64,000 nt of DNA from Tetraselmis striata (taxonomy: Eukaryota > Chlorophyta > Chlorodendrophyceae > Chlorodendrales > Chlorodendraceae). Below are positions 33,936-44,243 of this stretch, one piece after another. Position 1 is the stretch's first letter; every line of letters begins with the position of its first letter. The notes below the pieces were generated by a model. That model saw only the letters and a list, made by a program, of their open reading frames with translations, made no database searches and was not told the origin of the DNA. The translations under genes and the position numbers were made by a program. The DNA lies in NCBI GenBank assembly GCA_006384855.1, contig VCJN01002489.1:186001-250000 (forward strand). The letters are read 5' to 3'.

Positions 33936-35280
33936 CAGCTACATACCGGGAATGAAGGAAAGGAGGAACCCCCATAAACTATTCAAGTTTATGGGTTTTA
34001 AACATATCAACAGTATGACGCCCGCCGTCAGGCAGCGGCCTATCGGGGGCGGAGGATTATGGGTGCGGCGGGCTTGGCAGCACCAACCCCCGCCTTCACG
34101 TGGTGGGATGAGAGCCGTGCCCGGCTGGATGCGGCAGGGGGCTGAGCGGGGTGGGCGGTTGTGGCGGGTCCTCGGATCCTGCGAATCTGCGACCACCGGA
34201 GAGCCCTACGGGGGCTTTGCAAATAAAACTCGTTGTCTTGCTGGCGCCACCGGGCAGCAACCATGTACATGGGGCTGCTAAAGACGAAAATCTAGTACGG
34301 CCTCGGCGTTGCGTCGGCCTCTCCGAGATCCGCCTAAGGGTGGGGAGGGGGTCGGTACGACTCGGACGGGGGCAGCCTACTCGGGAGGGCTGTTTGAATA
34401 AAATCGTGTTATCGTCCCTCGGTACGACCCGCGACCGGCATGCACAAGATGTGGCGTACCCCCCGCCCCCCCTCCCCCCCCCCCCCCCACCCGTATGTAT
34501 TCCACATGTGAATCACTCGAATCCCGGCTTAGTACAGCGGTGTGTTCGGCGGCGCCCTGCGGCCGACGACCCGTTCGGAACACCCGGGAAACCCTCAACC
34601 GTCCCGTGAGCATAGCGGGCAAGGCCATAAACCCTCAGCCGAACGTCACTTGACCTCCCGGTGCTGGGCGCATCGGATCGGAAGGCATAGGTGCATGAGA
34701 TTTATGTTACGCCGCAGACAGCGTACGCGGCCCGGATTCACACCAGCTTGTGCGGCTAGGTGTAAGCCGGCGTGTACGCATTTACGCTCATCGCAGCGTC
34801 ATCAACAGCGTGACCCGCTGCCGGTAGCCTGATATAGGTACGTGTCCGCCCGCCCACGCCGGGACCTGCCGGTGCGTGTGACTGACCCGGCTCTTGCGGA
34901 TACTCTAACGTTTGAAGTGGGGTAGCCGAGGTTCCTACGAACCCCGCGGCCCACTGCACCCTGACCTAGTAGAGTCGCTTGCTCTTCCTCTTCAGCAGCT
35001 ACTGCGCGGGTGTTGCCCGTTGGTGCGCAACGCTTCATCCGTCGCTTCAGCTGTCGGTAGGCGTGGAATAATTAGCTGAATTATTCAAACGCCGACTGCT
35101 AAGCGGAGAGCGCGCGTTGCGTGCCGCCCCCGCCAAAAACACCATTTCGCCGCCACTGTCAGCACTGACAGCTCCGAAGTCGGCGAAATAGACCTTTCAT
35201 ACGCCGCCACTGTCACCACAGCTCCGAAGTCGGCGAGATAGACCTTTACATCGGGGGGCGCGGTCAGTCTGGGGGCTTGT
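33936..35280. other. no gene assigned
   Basis: Short GC-rich ORFs, a C-rich run near 34465-34488 and a weak imperfect repetition around an aataaaa(c)tcgt block (about 34225 and 34398). No domain, splice-bounded exon or RNA gene was recognised. Confidence 0.4.
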
Positions 35281-35301
35281 TTTTTTCCCGCCGCCCCGGG
35301 A

Positions 35302-36160
35302 CTAGTAACAGTACAATACAACATGGGGGATGTACTAAACGCGCGTACATGTAAGGATTACCTGTAGTGACTATATCTCTGCTGCGGATCGGACCCACTA
35401 CCAATAATCCTTTCGCTGCTGGGTACTTCTTTCTTCCTAGCCCATGCCTAGCCCCGGTGGTTGGGAGCCACATCATTGTGCCTTCGACAAAGCACAATCC
35501 CGTCACTGTCGACCTCTATGGCCACGCGCTCATGAACCTCCCGGCACCTGGAGACGCTCATTGGCGCGTACATCAGCACGACGCTATCGCATACGCCTTC
35601 CGCGATCACCATTTTCACGACTTGGGTATCGCTAAGCGCCGGGAGGTGGATGATTGACTTGTTCCAGCAGGCAATGCCTCTCGGCAACACCGTAGTTACC
35701 CACGGATGAACTCCAGGACGGGCAACAATACAGTACAACATGGGGGCTATACTAAACGCGCGTACATGTAAGGATTACCTGTAGTAACTATATGTGCTGC
35801 GGATCGGACCCACTACCAATAATCCTTTCGCTGCCGGGTACTTCTTTCTGCCTAGCCCATGCATGGCACCGGTGTTTGGGAGCCACATCATCCCGCCCTC
35901 GACAAAACACAATTCCGTCATTGTCGACCTCTATGGCGACGCACGCGCTCATGAACCTCCCCGCACCTGGAGACGCTTATTGGCGTGTACAGCACGACGC
36001 TATCGCAGACGCCTTCCGCGATCACTATGTTCATGACACGGGTATCGTTGTACGCCGGGAGCAGATGGATGACTTGTTCGAGCATGCAGTGCCTCTCAAC
36101 AACACCGTACCCAGGGATGAACATAAGAACATGGTGCCGGACGCAGAGATCTCCCTCCCG
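35302..36160 (+). repeat. tandem duplication, about 420-bp unit, containing an ORF fragment
   Basis: Unit 1 (about 35302-35720) and unit 2 (about 35723-36160) share long near-identical stretches, for example gcgcgtacatgtaaggatta and tgctgcggatcggacccact. Both encode the same peptide pattern: GPTTNNPFAAGYFFLPSPC, then DLYGHALMNLPAPGDAHWRV, then AFRDHHFHD. The second unit has a small indel and the first an early stop, so both reading frames are damaged. Confidence 0.8.
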
Positions 36161-36570
36161 GCGTTCAACGTCGTGACCGGGAGCTATGATCCTGGAGCTT
36201 AAATTCCACGTTGTTGGAGTTCAAGACTATGCCCCGGGCCACGGCTGTGGATCGGTTTGAGCGCTCCTTGCTGGGCGACATACAACGGGGGTTGGCAGTG
36301 CGGGATGCAGCGTGGCACATAACGGAGCCGGGACAGAAGGACCCTCTTCGAGACATCATGGATATGTCGGATTACACGGGCATGGTCTTCGGCACTGTGG
36401 GTGAGGTGAGCAAGGGGGTGCGCCGCATTGTGCGCAGTGTCGCATGGCTTGCTTGGCCGCGGATCGGGGTGCCCTCTCATCGCGGGGCACTCGGTGCACC
36501 ACCCGGGCTGACCATGAGGCCTTACTCGCAAGAGATTTCCTGGGGTCTTCTGAGCTTGGTGGCGGCTTGA
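35930..36570 (+). CDS. unrecognised ORFs downstream of the duplication
   Basis: Unit 2 continues as HALMNLPAPGDAYWRV to NVVTGSYDPGA with a stop at 36200-36202. Overlapping it, another frame from 36211 (TMPRATAVDRFERSLLGDIQ, then RDIMDMSDYTGMVFGTVG) runs to 36570. Amino-acid composition looks protein-like across both, so they may be one gene with a frameshift or intron at about 36190-36215. Family not recognised. Confidence 0.3.
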
Positions 36571-37004
36571 GAGCGTGCTTTGCTGCCTCATCAGACGAGT
36601 GACGCAAATTCGTCCGCTATCCCGTTGCCGAAGTTGCACATCACGTCCGTGGATCACCCTTGCACACACGTGCACGCGTGGCCCGGACTTTGAACCGTGC
36701 GCGCATCACTCATCGGTTCCATCCCGCCTCGTGCGGGATGCGGGCCGGCATCCCTTGCTGTTTGTATTGATCTTTTTGTACACTACGCTTCAAAATTAAT
36801 GGTAAGCAAACGGTACTCCGGGGTAGTTGGCGAGTATTTTGCGATTCCGAAACCATTACGAAAACCCCGCGAACCTGGGACGCGCGATGACCTGCCGGTG
36901 TTTACCTAACCCGAAATGTCCGAAAACACTTGCTCAAATCGTAGAATTTAGGTGGAAATATATGACATCTATGACGGATTTGGACTTAGGGGGTTTTTTA
37001 GGTG

Positions 37005-37041
37005 CTCTTACGGCGCGCGCCTGCGGCGCGCGCCGTAAGAG
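37005..37041. repeat. perfect 17-bp inverted repeat with 3-nt loop
   Basis: Arms 37005-37021 (ctcttacggcgcgcgcc) and 37025-37041 are exact reverse complements around tgc. The stem is mostly GC with an alternating CG core, so a very stable hairpin or cruciform is possible. Confidence 0.95.
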
Positions 37042-37560
37042 TTGGATACATGCTTTGCCCCACCGTGTAGAGGCAGTCGTGCACTACCACATGCATGGGT
37101 CGCCAAAATTTTCGCGGTCTCGTTACACAAAAAATGGCCGCCTACGCGAGTACGTGCATCGCGACACGTGTAACAATTAGGTAACGCGTATGTACGCGCG
37201 CATTACTAGCGGCAAGAAGACGCGATGCGGGATCGCTCGCGGTGCCATCTGAGCACATGGATGGGCAGTCGATTGCTACAGAGCCATGCCAAAGACCCGC
37301 CACACTTTGGCGCCTAGGAATATTTTTCTGATTATTTGTGCTAATGTAAACTCAAGACTCGCGAAATTCGTGTGTGGTTTTTACATCTACGTACATCTCA
37401 ATGTACAAGGCCCAATCAATTCAATGTAAAATATGGGGCTTGTAGCCAACACTCCTACTCAAAACACCCCCCTATTATATGTGGCGCATCGAGCTTCGAT
37501 TGCACATGAGCACGAACCCTACTCCGACTAGGGTTTGCCATTTATTTTGACGCGTAGTGT
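37042..37560. other. no gene seen
   Basis: AT-richer region between the hairpin and the FAM241-like promoter repeats; only short ORFs. Confidence 0.4.
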
Positions 37561-37562
37561 AC

Positions 37563-37822
37563 TACTGCTTTTAGCGGTGTATTTGTTACTGGCCTTTTTG
37601 TAATTCACAACACTAATCCGTACGAGTTGACTTTAGTACTGCTTTTAGCGGTGGATTTGTTACTGGCCATTCTGTAATTCAATCCAGACGGTACCGTTTT
37701 TTAAGCGGGGTTTAAGCGATTCGTCTCACTGTGTTGATCTTTCAGCAGGTCTGCTGTTTTTTAGTTACCCGGTACGACTGCTTTTTAGCGGTGGATTTGT
37801 TGCTGGCCTTTTTGTAACACAC
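37563..37822 (+). promoter_or_regulatory. three copies of a 45-bp repeat upstream of the FAM241-like gene
   Basis: Copies near 37565-37610, 37637-37683 and 37770-37820 share ctgcttttagcggtg followed by atttgttactggcc and ttttgtaa, each preceded by a gtac or acgac block. They lie 160-415 bp upstream of the start codon at 37979. A regulatory role is inference from position; they could also be a small decayed array. Confidence 0.5.
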
Positions 37823-37978
37823 CAGTACCCGGTACGGCGGGATCGGTATAGGCACAGGCACGAGACAAGACAGCCGCAGGCATCGCGATCTGAAGCACGC
37901 CCTTGATTTGTGCCCGACCTGCAGACTGCAGCCTACAGTCATACCCGTTCTGGTGTCCGCCTGCTGTCTGCGTTCGCA

Positions 37979-38480
37979 ATGGTTCGCATCGTCAACGGGG
38001 AAGTGCTGCAGGGTGCTCCCCCCCCCCCCCCCCCCCCCCCCCCTCGGGTTTTATCTGCCGACAAGTTGCTGTCGTCGCCGAGCGCCGAATCCTCCTCTAC
38101 TACCCCCCCCCCCTCCCCCCCCTGTCACCCCATCCTAGCCGGCAACCCTTACGCTGCCGCCGTATGGCATGTCTAGCTACCTTAACAGTCCCCGCACACG
38201 GCCTAGCAGCTGTGTTGCGTTCTTGGGGCGCAGTGGCTACCTGAACTGGACCCATGCTCTGCCCTTCCATACTCATCCAAATATGCAAAGCCGCACTCCC
38301 TGTACCTGTACTCGTACTTCATGCACCATATCCCCGACAATCCGCTTCCTGCCCTCGGCTGATATCACGAGCCGAACATTGAAGGCCCGCCTGTATTTTG
38401 CGCTGTGGGACCTGTGCGGCGTAGTAGGTGTTGCACGTGGCGTCGGGGGGGCGAATCGCGGTGGTAAGGGGGTGGGGGGT

Positions 38481-38511
<31 letters not shown>

Positions 38512-39753
38512 CGGGGGGCTGTCACGGGACATCTGTCGCTGTGCAGATAGCTAGGCTGAGTATCGGGCAAGCCATGTCGCGCGACCGAGTGTCCTTGGTG
38601 CCTCCACCCATGCACTGAAACGATGGTGCAGTATCAGCGAGTCAGTATACGTGGTCTTCCAGTACGATCGCTGCCGAGATGTTCGAATTTGGAATGCCCG
38701 TGCGCATCCGAAACTCCTCACTATGAAGGGAGGCGCGTTTCAGCTATCCCAGTGACGCTCTGTTTCATTGCGTTGGCCTTTCCCGCACGCATGGAGTCAG
38801 ACCATTCGTGGGCAGCGAGTTCATGATAGCTATTTTCCGATGTTTAGGATGAGTGTAGCTCAAATGGTGAGCGTGCTGGTAGTCGTTGAACAAGAGCAGT
38901 GGGCACCCCTGGCGATCGGGGGCTCCCTCCGCCTCCTTGTTGCTCAGCGGACGCATGCCTCACGCCACGCCACAGCAGTGCTGACGACCCCCCCCCCCTT
39001 CTTTCACACACCTCCTTGGGTGCATCGCGCAGATGACGACCCGAGGCTGAGGCAGCATCAGCAGCAACAACAGTCCGGCGTTACACAGGCGCCCGGCGGC
39101 GCCCCTCCGCCTGTGGCGCGCAACATGTTCGACTGGAGCGCGCCCCCCCTGGCGTGAGCCCCCCTCCCTTCCGAATCCCTGCTCCCTCCCTGCCAACGCT
39201 CAGCCAGGCAGCGAGCACCACAGGGGTCGGCGCTCTTGTTTCCGGCATGCCCTCCAGCGCCACGGGGGCGGCCCATCACCATCACTCCATCCCAGCCGCC
39301 AGTGCGAATGTCCCGCAGCGCCGGAGATGCCCTAATGCTCCCCCTCCCCCCCCCCCCCCCCCCAAACCTACCATTCTCCCGCGCCGCCCCTCTGCCATCC
39401 ATGCAGGCTTGCGACAGACCCAGCCGGCAGCGCCTTTCTGGGGCTGCCCGACGTCGTGGTCTACGGCCTGTGCATCAAAGCCATGCACTACTGCGCGCTC
39501 GCTGTTGCCTGCTTGGCGCTCGGATGGTGTGCCCCCACCCGGCTGCTTATCCCTGCGCCCTCCACCCTGCCTGCGGCCCTATCACTGGAAGGCGCGCCAC
39601 CCAATCTCGAGCTTCTGCCAGGGACAGTTGTTTGTTCGATGTGCGACATGCCCCCCCCCCCTCCCTTTCTGGCTCATGCGTGGATGATGTCACCACAGGC
39701 GCGGCTTCTTTGGCGGGGGCCTCCTGCTGGGTATGCCCCTCGCTGGCAGCTGA
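37979..39753 (+). CDS. FAM241-like small ER membrane protein, 4 exons
   Basis: Exons 37979-38012, 39033-39153, 39407-39526 and 39699-39753 have compatible phases and encode 109 residues ending in TGA. The N-terminus MVRIVNGEVLQDDDPRLRQ matches the hallmark opening of the FAM241 (DUF4605) family, whose members are about 120 residues. A Gln/Pro-rich linker follows, then a conserved-looking LGLPDVVVYGLCIKAMHYC. A single hydrophobic segment spans the last splice (YCALAVACLALG then WRGFFGGGLLLGM). Known FAM241 proteins are small membrane proteins of the ER/endolysosomal system. Intron 1 begins with GTGCT followed at once by C26 (38018-38043), and the second donor also reads GTGAG then C6. The fit to the family at both ends makes this gene model strong. 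Confidence 0.82.
38018..38043 (+). repeat. C26 run at the 5' end of FAM241-like intron 1
   Basis: Begins 6 nt after the donor GT (38013-38014), on the coding strand. Confidence 0.95.
38481..38511. repeat. G31 run in FAM241-like intron 1
   Basis: Longest homopolymer in the window. It is G on the coding strand, an exception to the C-on-sense pattern seen elsewhere. Confidence 0.95.
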
Positions 39754-39974
39754 CTGCCTCCTGGGCTTGGCTGCCCGCATCCGGACGGATGTGCAGCTGT
39801 GGGCCAACCCGCACGTGCCAGCGAGCCCTGCGGCCGCCGGTGTGGTGTGGGGTGTCGACCATGGGAGGGCATCGTATGAACGATGGCCTCGTTGCATGCC
39901 ACGGGTCGCGGTGAATGTGGTGCAATGCCGAGCGCTGCTCACCTTGCCGGCTGCCATGGTGCCGCGCAGTGCTG

Positions 39975-40573
39975 ATGTACCACAGCCAGGCGAACGCGCC
40001 GCCGCCGCCGCCGCCGGCGGGCCCACCGGGAAGCGGCACGATGCGCCTTCGGCCGCGCGGCAGCGGCGCCACCTCCGGCGCAGGGCAGCCGGCGGCGCAG
40101 CCGGGGGCAACTCCGGCTCAGGGCAACATGTTCTCGCAGTACCTGAGCCAGCCGCCCGCGGGCCGGTGAGCCCCCCCCCCCCCCCCCTCGCTTGCAGTAT
40201 GGGGATATAGGCCAGTGGAATATACGATATGTGCACCGGTGCCGATGCGCCTACAAGACCCTTTATCGTAAGCCTGACAGTGGGCTGGCATGCAACCCAT
40301 GAGAACGTGCGCTACCCTTGCGCTATCGGTTCGGCCGAATTTGACCTCTGGCAGGAACAGGGCAGGCTCTTGTTTGATGTGTGTGTAGAGGCGCGTCAGC
40401 ACCCGTACATACATACATACATACATACATACATAGAGAAAGGGGGGGGGGGAGGGAGGGAGGCAGGACAACATACAATGACGATATCATCGCATAACGA
40501 AAAGGCATCCCGGAGGCCCACAGGAGCGCCGCTTGGGCCCTATCCCGTACGCAAACATACATACATTTATACA

Positions 40574-40644
<71 letters not shown>

Positions 40645-40906
40645 CTGTGTGTGTGATACCCTAGGAAGGCATGTCTGTGCGTGCTATCTAAGGGCGTGGT
40701 GGGGGACTGGAGGACCCCAGGGGGGGGGGGGGGGGGGGGCGTTGCAGGGTAGCGGAGATGCTGACATGCCCCCCGCCCTTTGCCCCGGCACCTGTGCTCC
40801 CTGGCTGCGCAGAGAGTATCGCCAGCGCCTGGGGGCCGACAACAGCGGTGACAGCGGCGAACCGCAGCGGTTTGCGGGGCGCGGCCAGCGGCTCGGCAGC
40901 TCCTAG
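39975..40906 (+). CDS. small Pro/Gly-rich protein with C-terminal SHP-like (p97-binding) box
   Basis: Proposed exons 39975-40165 and 40813-40906 (GT at 40166-40167, AG at 40811-40812) join in phase and give 94 residues. The N-terminal two thirds is Pro, Gly and Ala-rich, with NMFSQYLSQPP before the junction. The C-terminus reads QRFAGRGQRLGSS and stops (TAG). The F-x-G-x-G-x-x-L pattern is that of the SHP box by which p47, UFD1 and Derlins bind p97/Cdc48. The GNMFSQ segment resembles ARNMFDW in the FAM241-like protein just upstream. Start choice is uncertain: an acceptor-like AG lies just before 39970, so this may be the end of a longer gene. Function is inference. Confidence 0.45.
40240..40425 (+). 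repeat. RepA dispersed repeat
   Basis: Diverged copy with the core gaatttgacctctggcagg, an agggcag block, and a right end gcgtcagcacccgtacat. Compare copies at 46.9, 47.0, 52.0, 55.0, 55.6 and 58.4 kb. Confidence 0.6.
40405..40643. repeat. microsatellites: (ACAT)n, then (AT)n followed by (GT)n
   Basis: (ACAT) repeats at about 40407-40434 are followed by a G9 tract. At about 40578-40608 (AT) repeats pass directly into (GT) repeats to about 40641. They lie in the intron of the SHP-box gene model. Confidence 0.9.
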
Positions 40907-41140
40907 CTTCCGCCCTCTGGGCCCTGCCTTTCTCGCCCAGCCCTTCCGGATGGTGCAGTCAGCCGGCCATGCCTCCTGTCGCCGCAATGTAGCCGAGCCC
41001 TCTGGTCAGCTTTCGACGTCATTATAACGCTTCGGTAGTTACATTACCTAATCCTTACCTACGGGGATGGGTGCTCGGGGCTGGGGACATAGTGCTGTAT
41101 GTGGGGCTTTGCCCCCGGGGGAAACACTATGCTGGCTGTT

Positions 41141-41162
41141 GGGGGGGGGGGGGGGGGGGGGG
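41141..41162. repeat. G22 homopolymer
   Basis: Immediately left of RepB copy 1. Confidence 0.95.
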
Positions 41163-41166
41163 ATCG

Positions 41167-41305
41167 GGACTTGGCCTTCAGAGGGCTGCATGCTGCGGGC
41201 TGTGGCCAACCCCATGCGGGTACATGCAGCCGGGCCGCAAGGCAGCTGGCCTGTGCAGTTTTAAAAATACCAACAGGAACAAAGTTTTAAGAAATCTCAT
41301 TTTTA
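41167..41305 (+). repeat. RepB dispersed repeat, copy 1
   Basis: ggccttcagagggctgcatg, then a ggctgtggccaacccc block, a gccgggccgcaaggcagctgg block and an AT-rich right end. It matches the reverse complement of about 50890-51045 and part of 43850-43910. Confidence 0.75.
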
Positions 41306-42150
41306 TCTTAGCTTTCTGTGTGTGTGTCTGTGTGTGTGTGTGTGGGGGGGGGCTTCTGTCAGCTGTTCGATGGTACAACTCTTTTGTAACTGTATTATCT
41401 TTATAACTACAGACGGATAACTACAGATGATATAGTGCTATATTATTTGGTGCAGCTTGCTGCAGGACAGAGGGGGCTCCGATTGGCTGTGCCCATAAAC
41501 CAGTGTGGCAACATGATATATCTCCATCAGACTATCCACTGCCGCGGTCTGCCTGGAATACCCCTCTGCTTGTGGCAGTGACACCCGCGGAGCTGTGATT
41601 TGTGGTTGACCTACGCTAGCCGATTAGTACGTGGAGATGTGTGTTGGTGGTGGGGGTTTGGATGGGGACGACATGGGCATGTGATGGGCGGGTGGAGCAC
41701 TGCGCGATTGAGTGGCAATTGCATGGCTGAAACGTGGCGATGCCTAACCCACGCATGCAAGTGACCCAGTGACAAGGGGAAAGTGGGGGGGCATCGTCTG
41801 TGGAGGCGTCACCTGCCTTGCTTGCGCTGCAGGCCGACCTCACCTGACAACACATGGACTTGAAAGTGCAGGTTTATATTGCACCTGGTACGTATCCAAG
41901 CACTGGTACCAGCGCCATATCTGGGCCACGCGGCGATAGAATCATGACTGCGGCATAGTCCCTCCAAGATGGTTGCCAGAAGTGTGGGTGCCATGTAAAA
42001 TTTTGTGGTGAAGTATATCGGGTGGTTTATGTGGTGATCGATAAAGGCCGCCATATACACTTCCCCAAAAACATTGCTTGGCACTCACACTATATAGGGC
42101 GGTGATTATAAAGCGGCACTTTCCATTTTAGCAGAGGCATGAAGCATTGT
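41306..42150. other. no gene seen
   Basis: Includes a (TG)n microsatellite near 41320-41344. No coding exon recognised on either strand. Confidence 0.4.
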
Positions 42151-42151
42151 A

Positions 42152-42640
42152 TTAGTCGTGCTGTAATCTGGTGCGCAGCCCTGGAATGCACAGTGTGCGC
42201 CAAGCCGTAGCCGCCACCGCAAAGCCTACCAAAGTACCAGCCCATCCTGTGTGATCCCTACCTGCAGGGAAATGCCATCGAGGGCTCCCGATAGTGTACT
42301 CGGCTATACGGCGATTCCCGGCTGCTGAGGAGACGATTATGCGGATGCCTCCAACGAAATCTGTGCGGTAAAACTGAAATTTTCCCGAACAGGTGGATAG
42401 CGTCCACTGGCCTAACATTGAGACAGTTTTGGTAAGCAGCCGCTCGCCTGCGAGCACCGTGAGTTGCCACCCTCCATCGGTGGCCTGGGATATGCGCGTC
42501 TCCAGTGCCCCCCCCCCCCCCTCCCTCCCTCCCCCCTCCCCACCCCCGGGTCCCAGATGGTGCCACTGGACCCCAAGTGCAGCCAGACTGCGGGCAGCGG
42601 TGCACCAGGGTGCCCCAGCAGCAGGCGGTCTGAGCCCCAT
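42152..42640 (-). CDS. unrecognised ORF with C-terminal hydrophobic segment
   Basis: Minus-strand open frame ending in TAA at 42152-42154. From about 42510 down the sequence is protein-like: TRISQATDGGWQLTVLAG, then GQWTLSTCSGKFQFYRTDF, then a hydrophobic stretch WAGTLVGFAVAATAW near the end. The upstream half is a Gly-rich stretch over a G-rich tract and may be intron. No family recognised. It could be a terminal exon of a gene whose other exons were not found, or chance. Confidence 0.35.
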   Translation of the reverse strand: MGLRPPAAGAPWCTAARSLAALGVQWHHLGPGGGEGGGREGGGGALETRISQATDGGWQLTVLAGERLLTKTVSMLGQWTLSTCSGKFQFYRTDFVGGIRIIVSSAAGNRRIAEYTIGSPRWHFPAGRDHTGWAGTLVGFAVAATAWRTLCIPGLRTRLQHD

Positions 42641-44100
42641 GTCATATTTGAGCTACTATACTTATTGTTAAAAATAGTAGTACCGTTGTTATTATGTCGG
42701 ACTTATTTTTCTGCGACACGCGATCGTTCGCGTCCCAGTCCACAACCGCTCCGAAACCACATCCATCTCCGTGTCCAGTGGTAGGGCAGCGCGCGACAGC
42801 TGCCCAGCCCGCGCCCATGGCGGTGGCGCTGATGATTTTCCGCAGCAGTGACACATTATTACGCACACATTATTCAGTATTGCTGATTATGCACGACGAT
42901 TCCAGATTTGGCTAGTAGAGTTTAACCGTGATTCTAAATTGGAAATTCTTTTGTTTACAACTCTCTTCATGTTCAGTCTTTCCGAAAGCTTAACAAGCCC
43001 GCTGTTACGGCCCCGACCGACACAAAGTCGCACCGCCCGGATCTGGTGCCCCGTAGCGTGTGGTCCTCTGACGGCCGAGTCCCTACGCCCCTCCAAGCAG
43101 CTAGTACAGTCATTCCTCGTTGGCTCATTATTGTACATCACGAAGGCGGAACGATGTACTGTCATATTTTAGTTAGATGCAAATATAACCACACAATGAA
43201 AAGCATGCTGCTGGATGCATTTTCCATCTGCGTGCATTTGTGGACGGGTATACAGGAGCTGGATGTTGTGCTAATATTCTAAAGGGGGGGGGGGGGGGGG
43301 GTCCACAGCAACAGCAGCGTCAGTGCGGCTAGGCCAAAGGGAAGTTTTGACATCGGATCATAAGGCGTCTTCGCCCGTACCTGCTCCAAGGTCGAAATGA
43401 GCGCTGTTGCGCGCTGCCACTATTGATACAAACAGGATATTTGAAATTTGAAGTTTCTTCTTGACAAGCTGTGTTAACCCAAATAACAGGTTAACGATAA
43501 ATATACTAGACCACAAAAATAAAGTGCCGCACGAGAAATAATCGCATATCGCCGAGTGCCGACGCAAAGGGGGTTCTATCGCTGATGTTGCGATACAAAT
43601 AACAGCACAATCAACGTGCAATCTCGGTTAATAGTATATGCGCAACAGCGACATACAATGCAGTGGAATTGGAACCTGCACTGCATATTTTACTACATGC
43701 ATCGCTAAAGAACTGCAGGGACTATATCAAGGCCACAACGCCTCATATTGATGATGCTCTCGAGCAGTGGAGGCCGGTGGCGAGGCTGCCAATATTTTAC
43801 CAGCAAAAAAAACAGTAGCCATACTTTGCGACAGTACTTCATGCAAGGACTGGCCTTCAGAGGGCTGTACTCTATGCGCTTTGATTAGTGGATCCTATGC
43901 GGCTTCGTACACTACGACACCTGGCCAGGTTAACATCAAAGACTACGCAGGAACTAAGTTGTAAGCTCATTCAAGTTACATGCAAGGTCGCTGCCCTTCC
44001 TGTTACTGCATCTTGCAGCTCATACGACGGGCAAGACATCTACAGTAGTACAGATCATTGCATTTCAAGCATATTCTTTCACGCATGGCAAGTATGCAGC
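42641..44100. other. no gene seen
   Basis: Contains a G18 run (43284-43301) and a partial RepB copy (about 43850-43920). Otherwise short ORFs only. Confidence 0.4.
43850..43920 (+). repeat. RepB dispersed repeat, partial copy
   Basis: ggactggccttcagagggctg followed by diverged sequence; matches the left end of RepB copy 1. Confidence 0.5.
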
Positions 44101-44243
44101 GGCCGTTGCCGGCGATGATGATGCTTGGAAACCGCCAAGCTATGTACAACTATGTACAAAGCGCTCCAGAGGGCCATGTGGCAGGGCCTCCCCTCGCTCT
44201 AGAGCTCGTTGCAAACTGGCAGCAACTGGCGTCGTAGCGCTCA

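Noticed and set aside
39154-40200. Long plus-strand Pro/Arg-rich ORF across 39236-40210
   Set aside because: It reads through the FAM241-like introns and C tracts in a different frame from the conserved exons; a GC-rich shadow frame.
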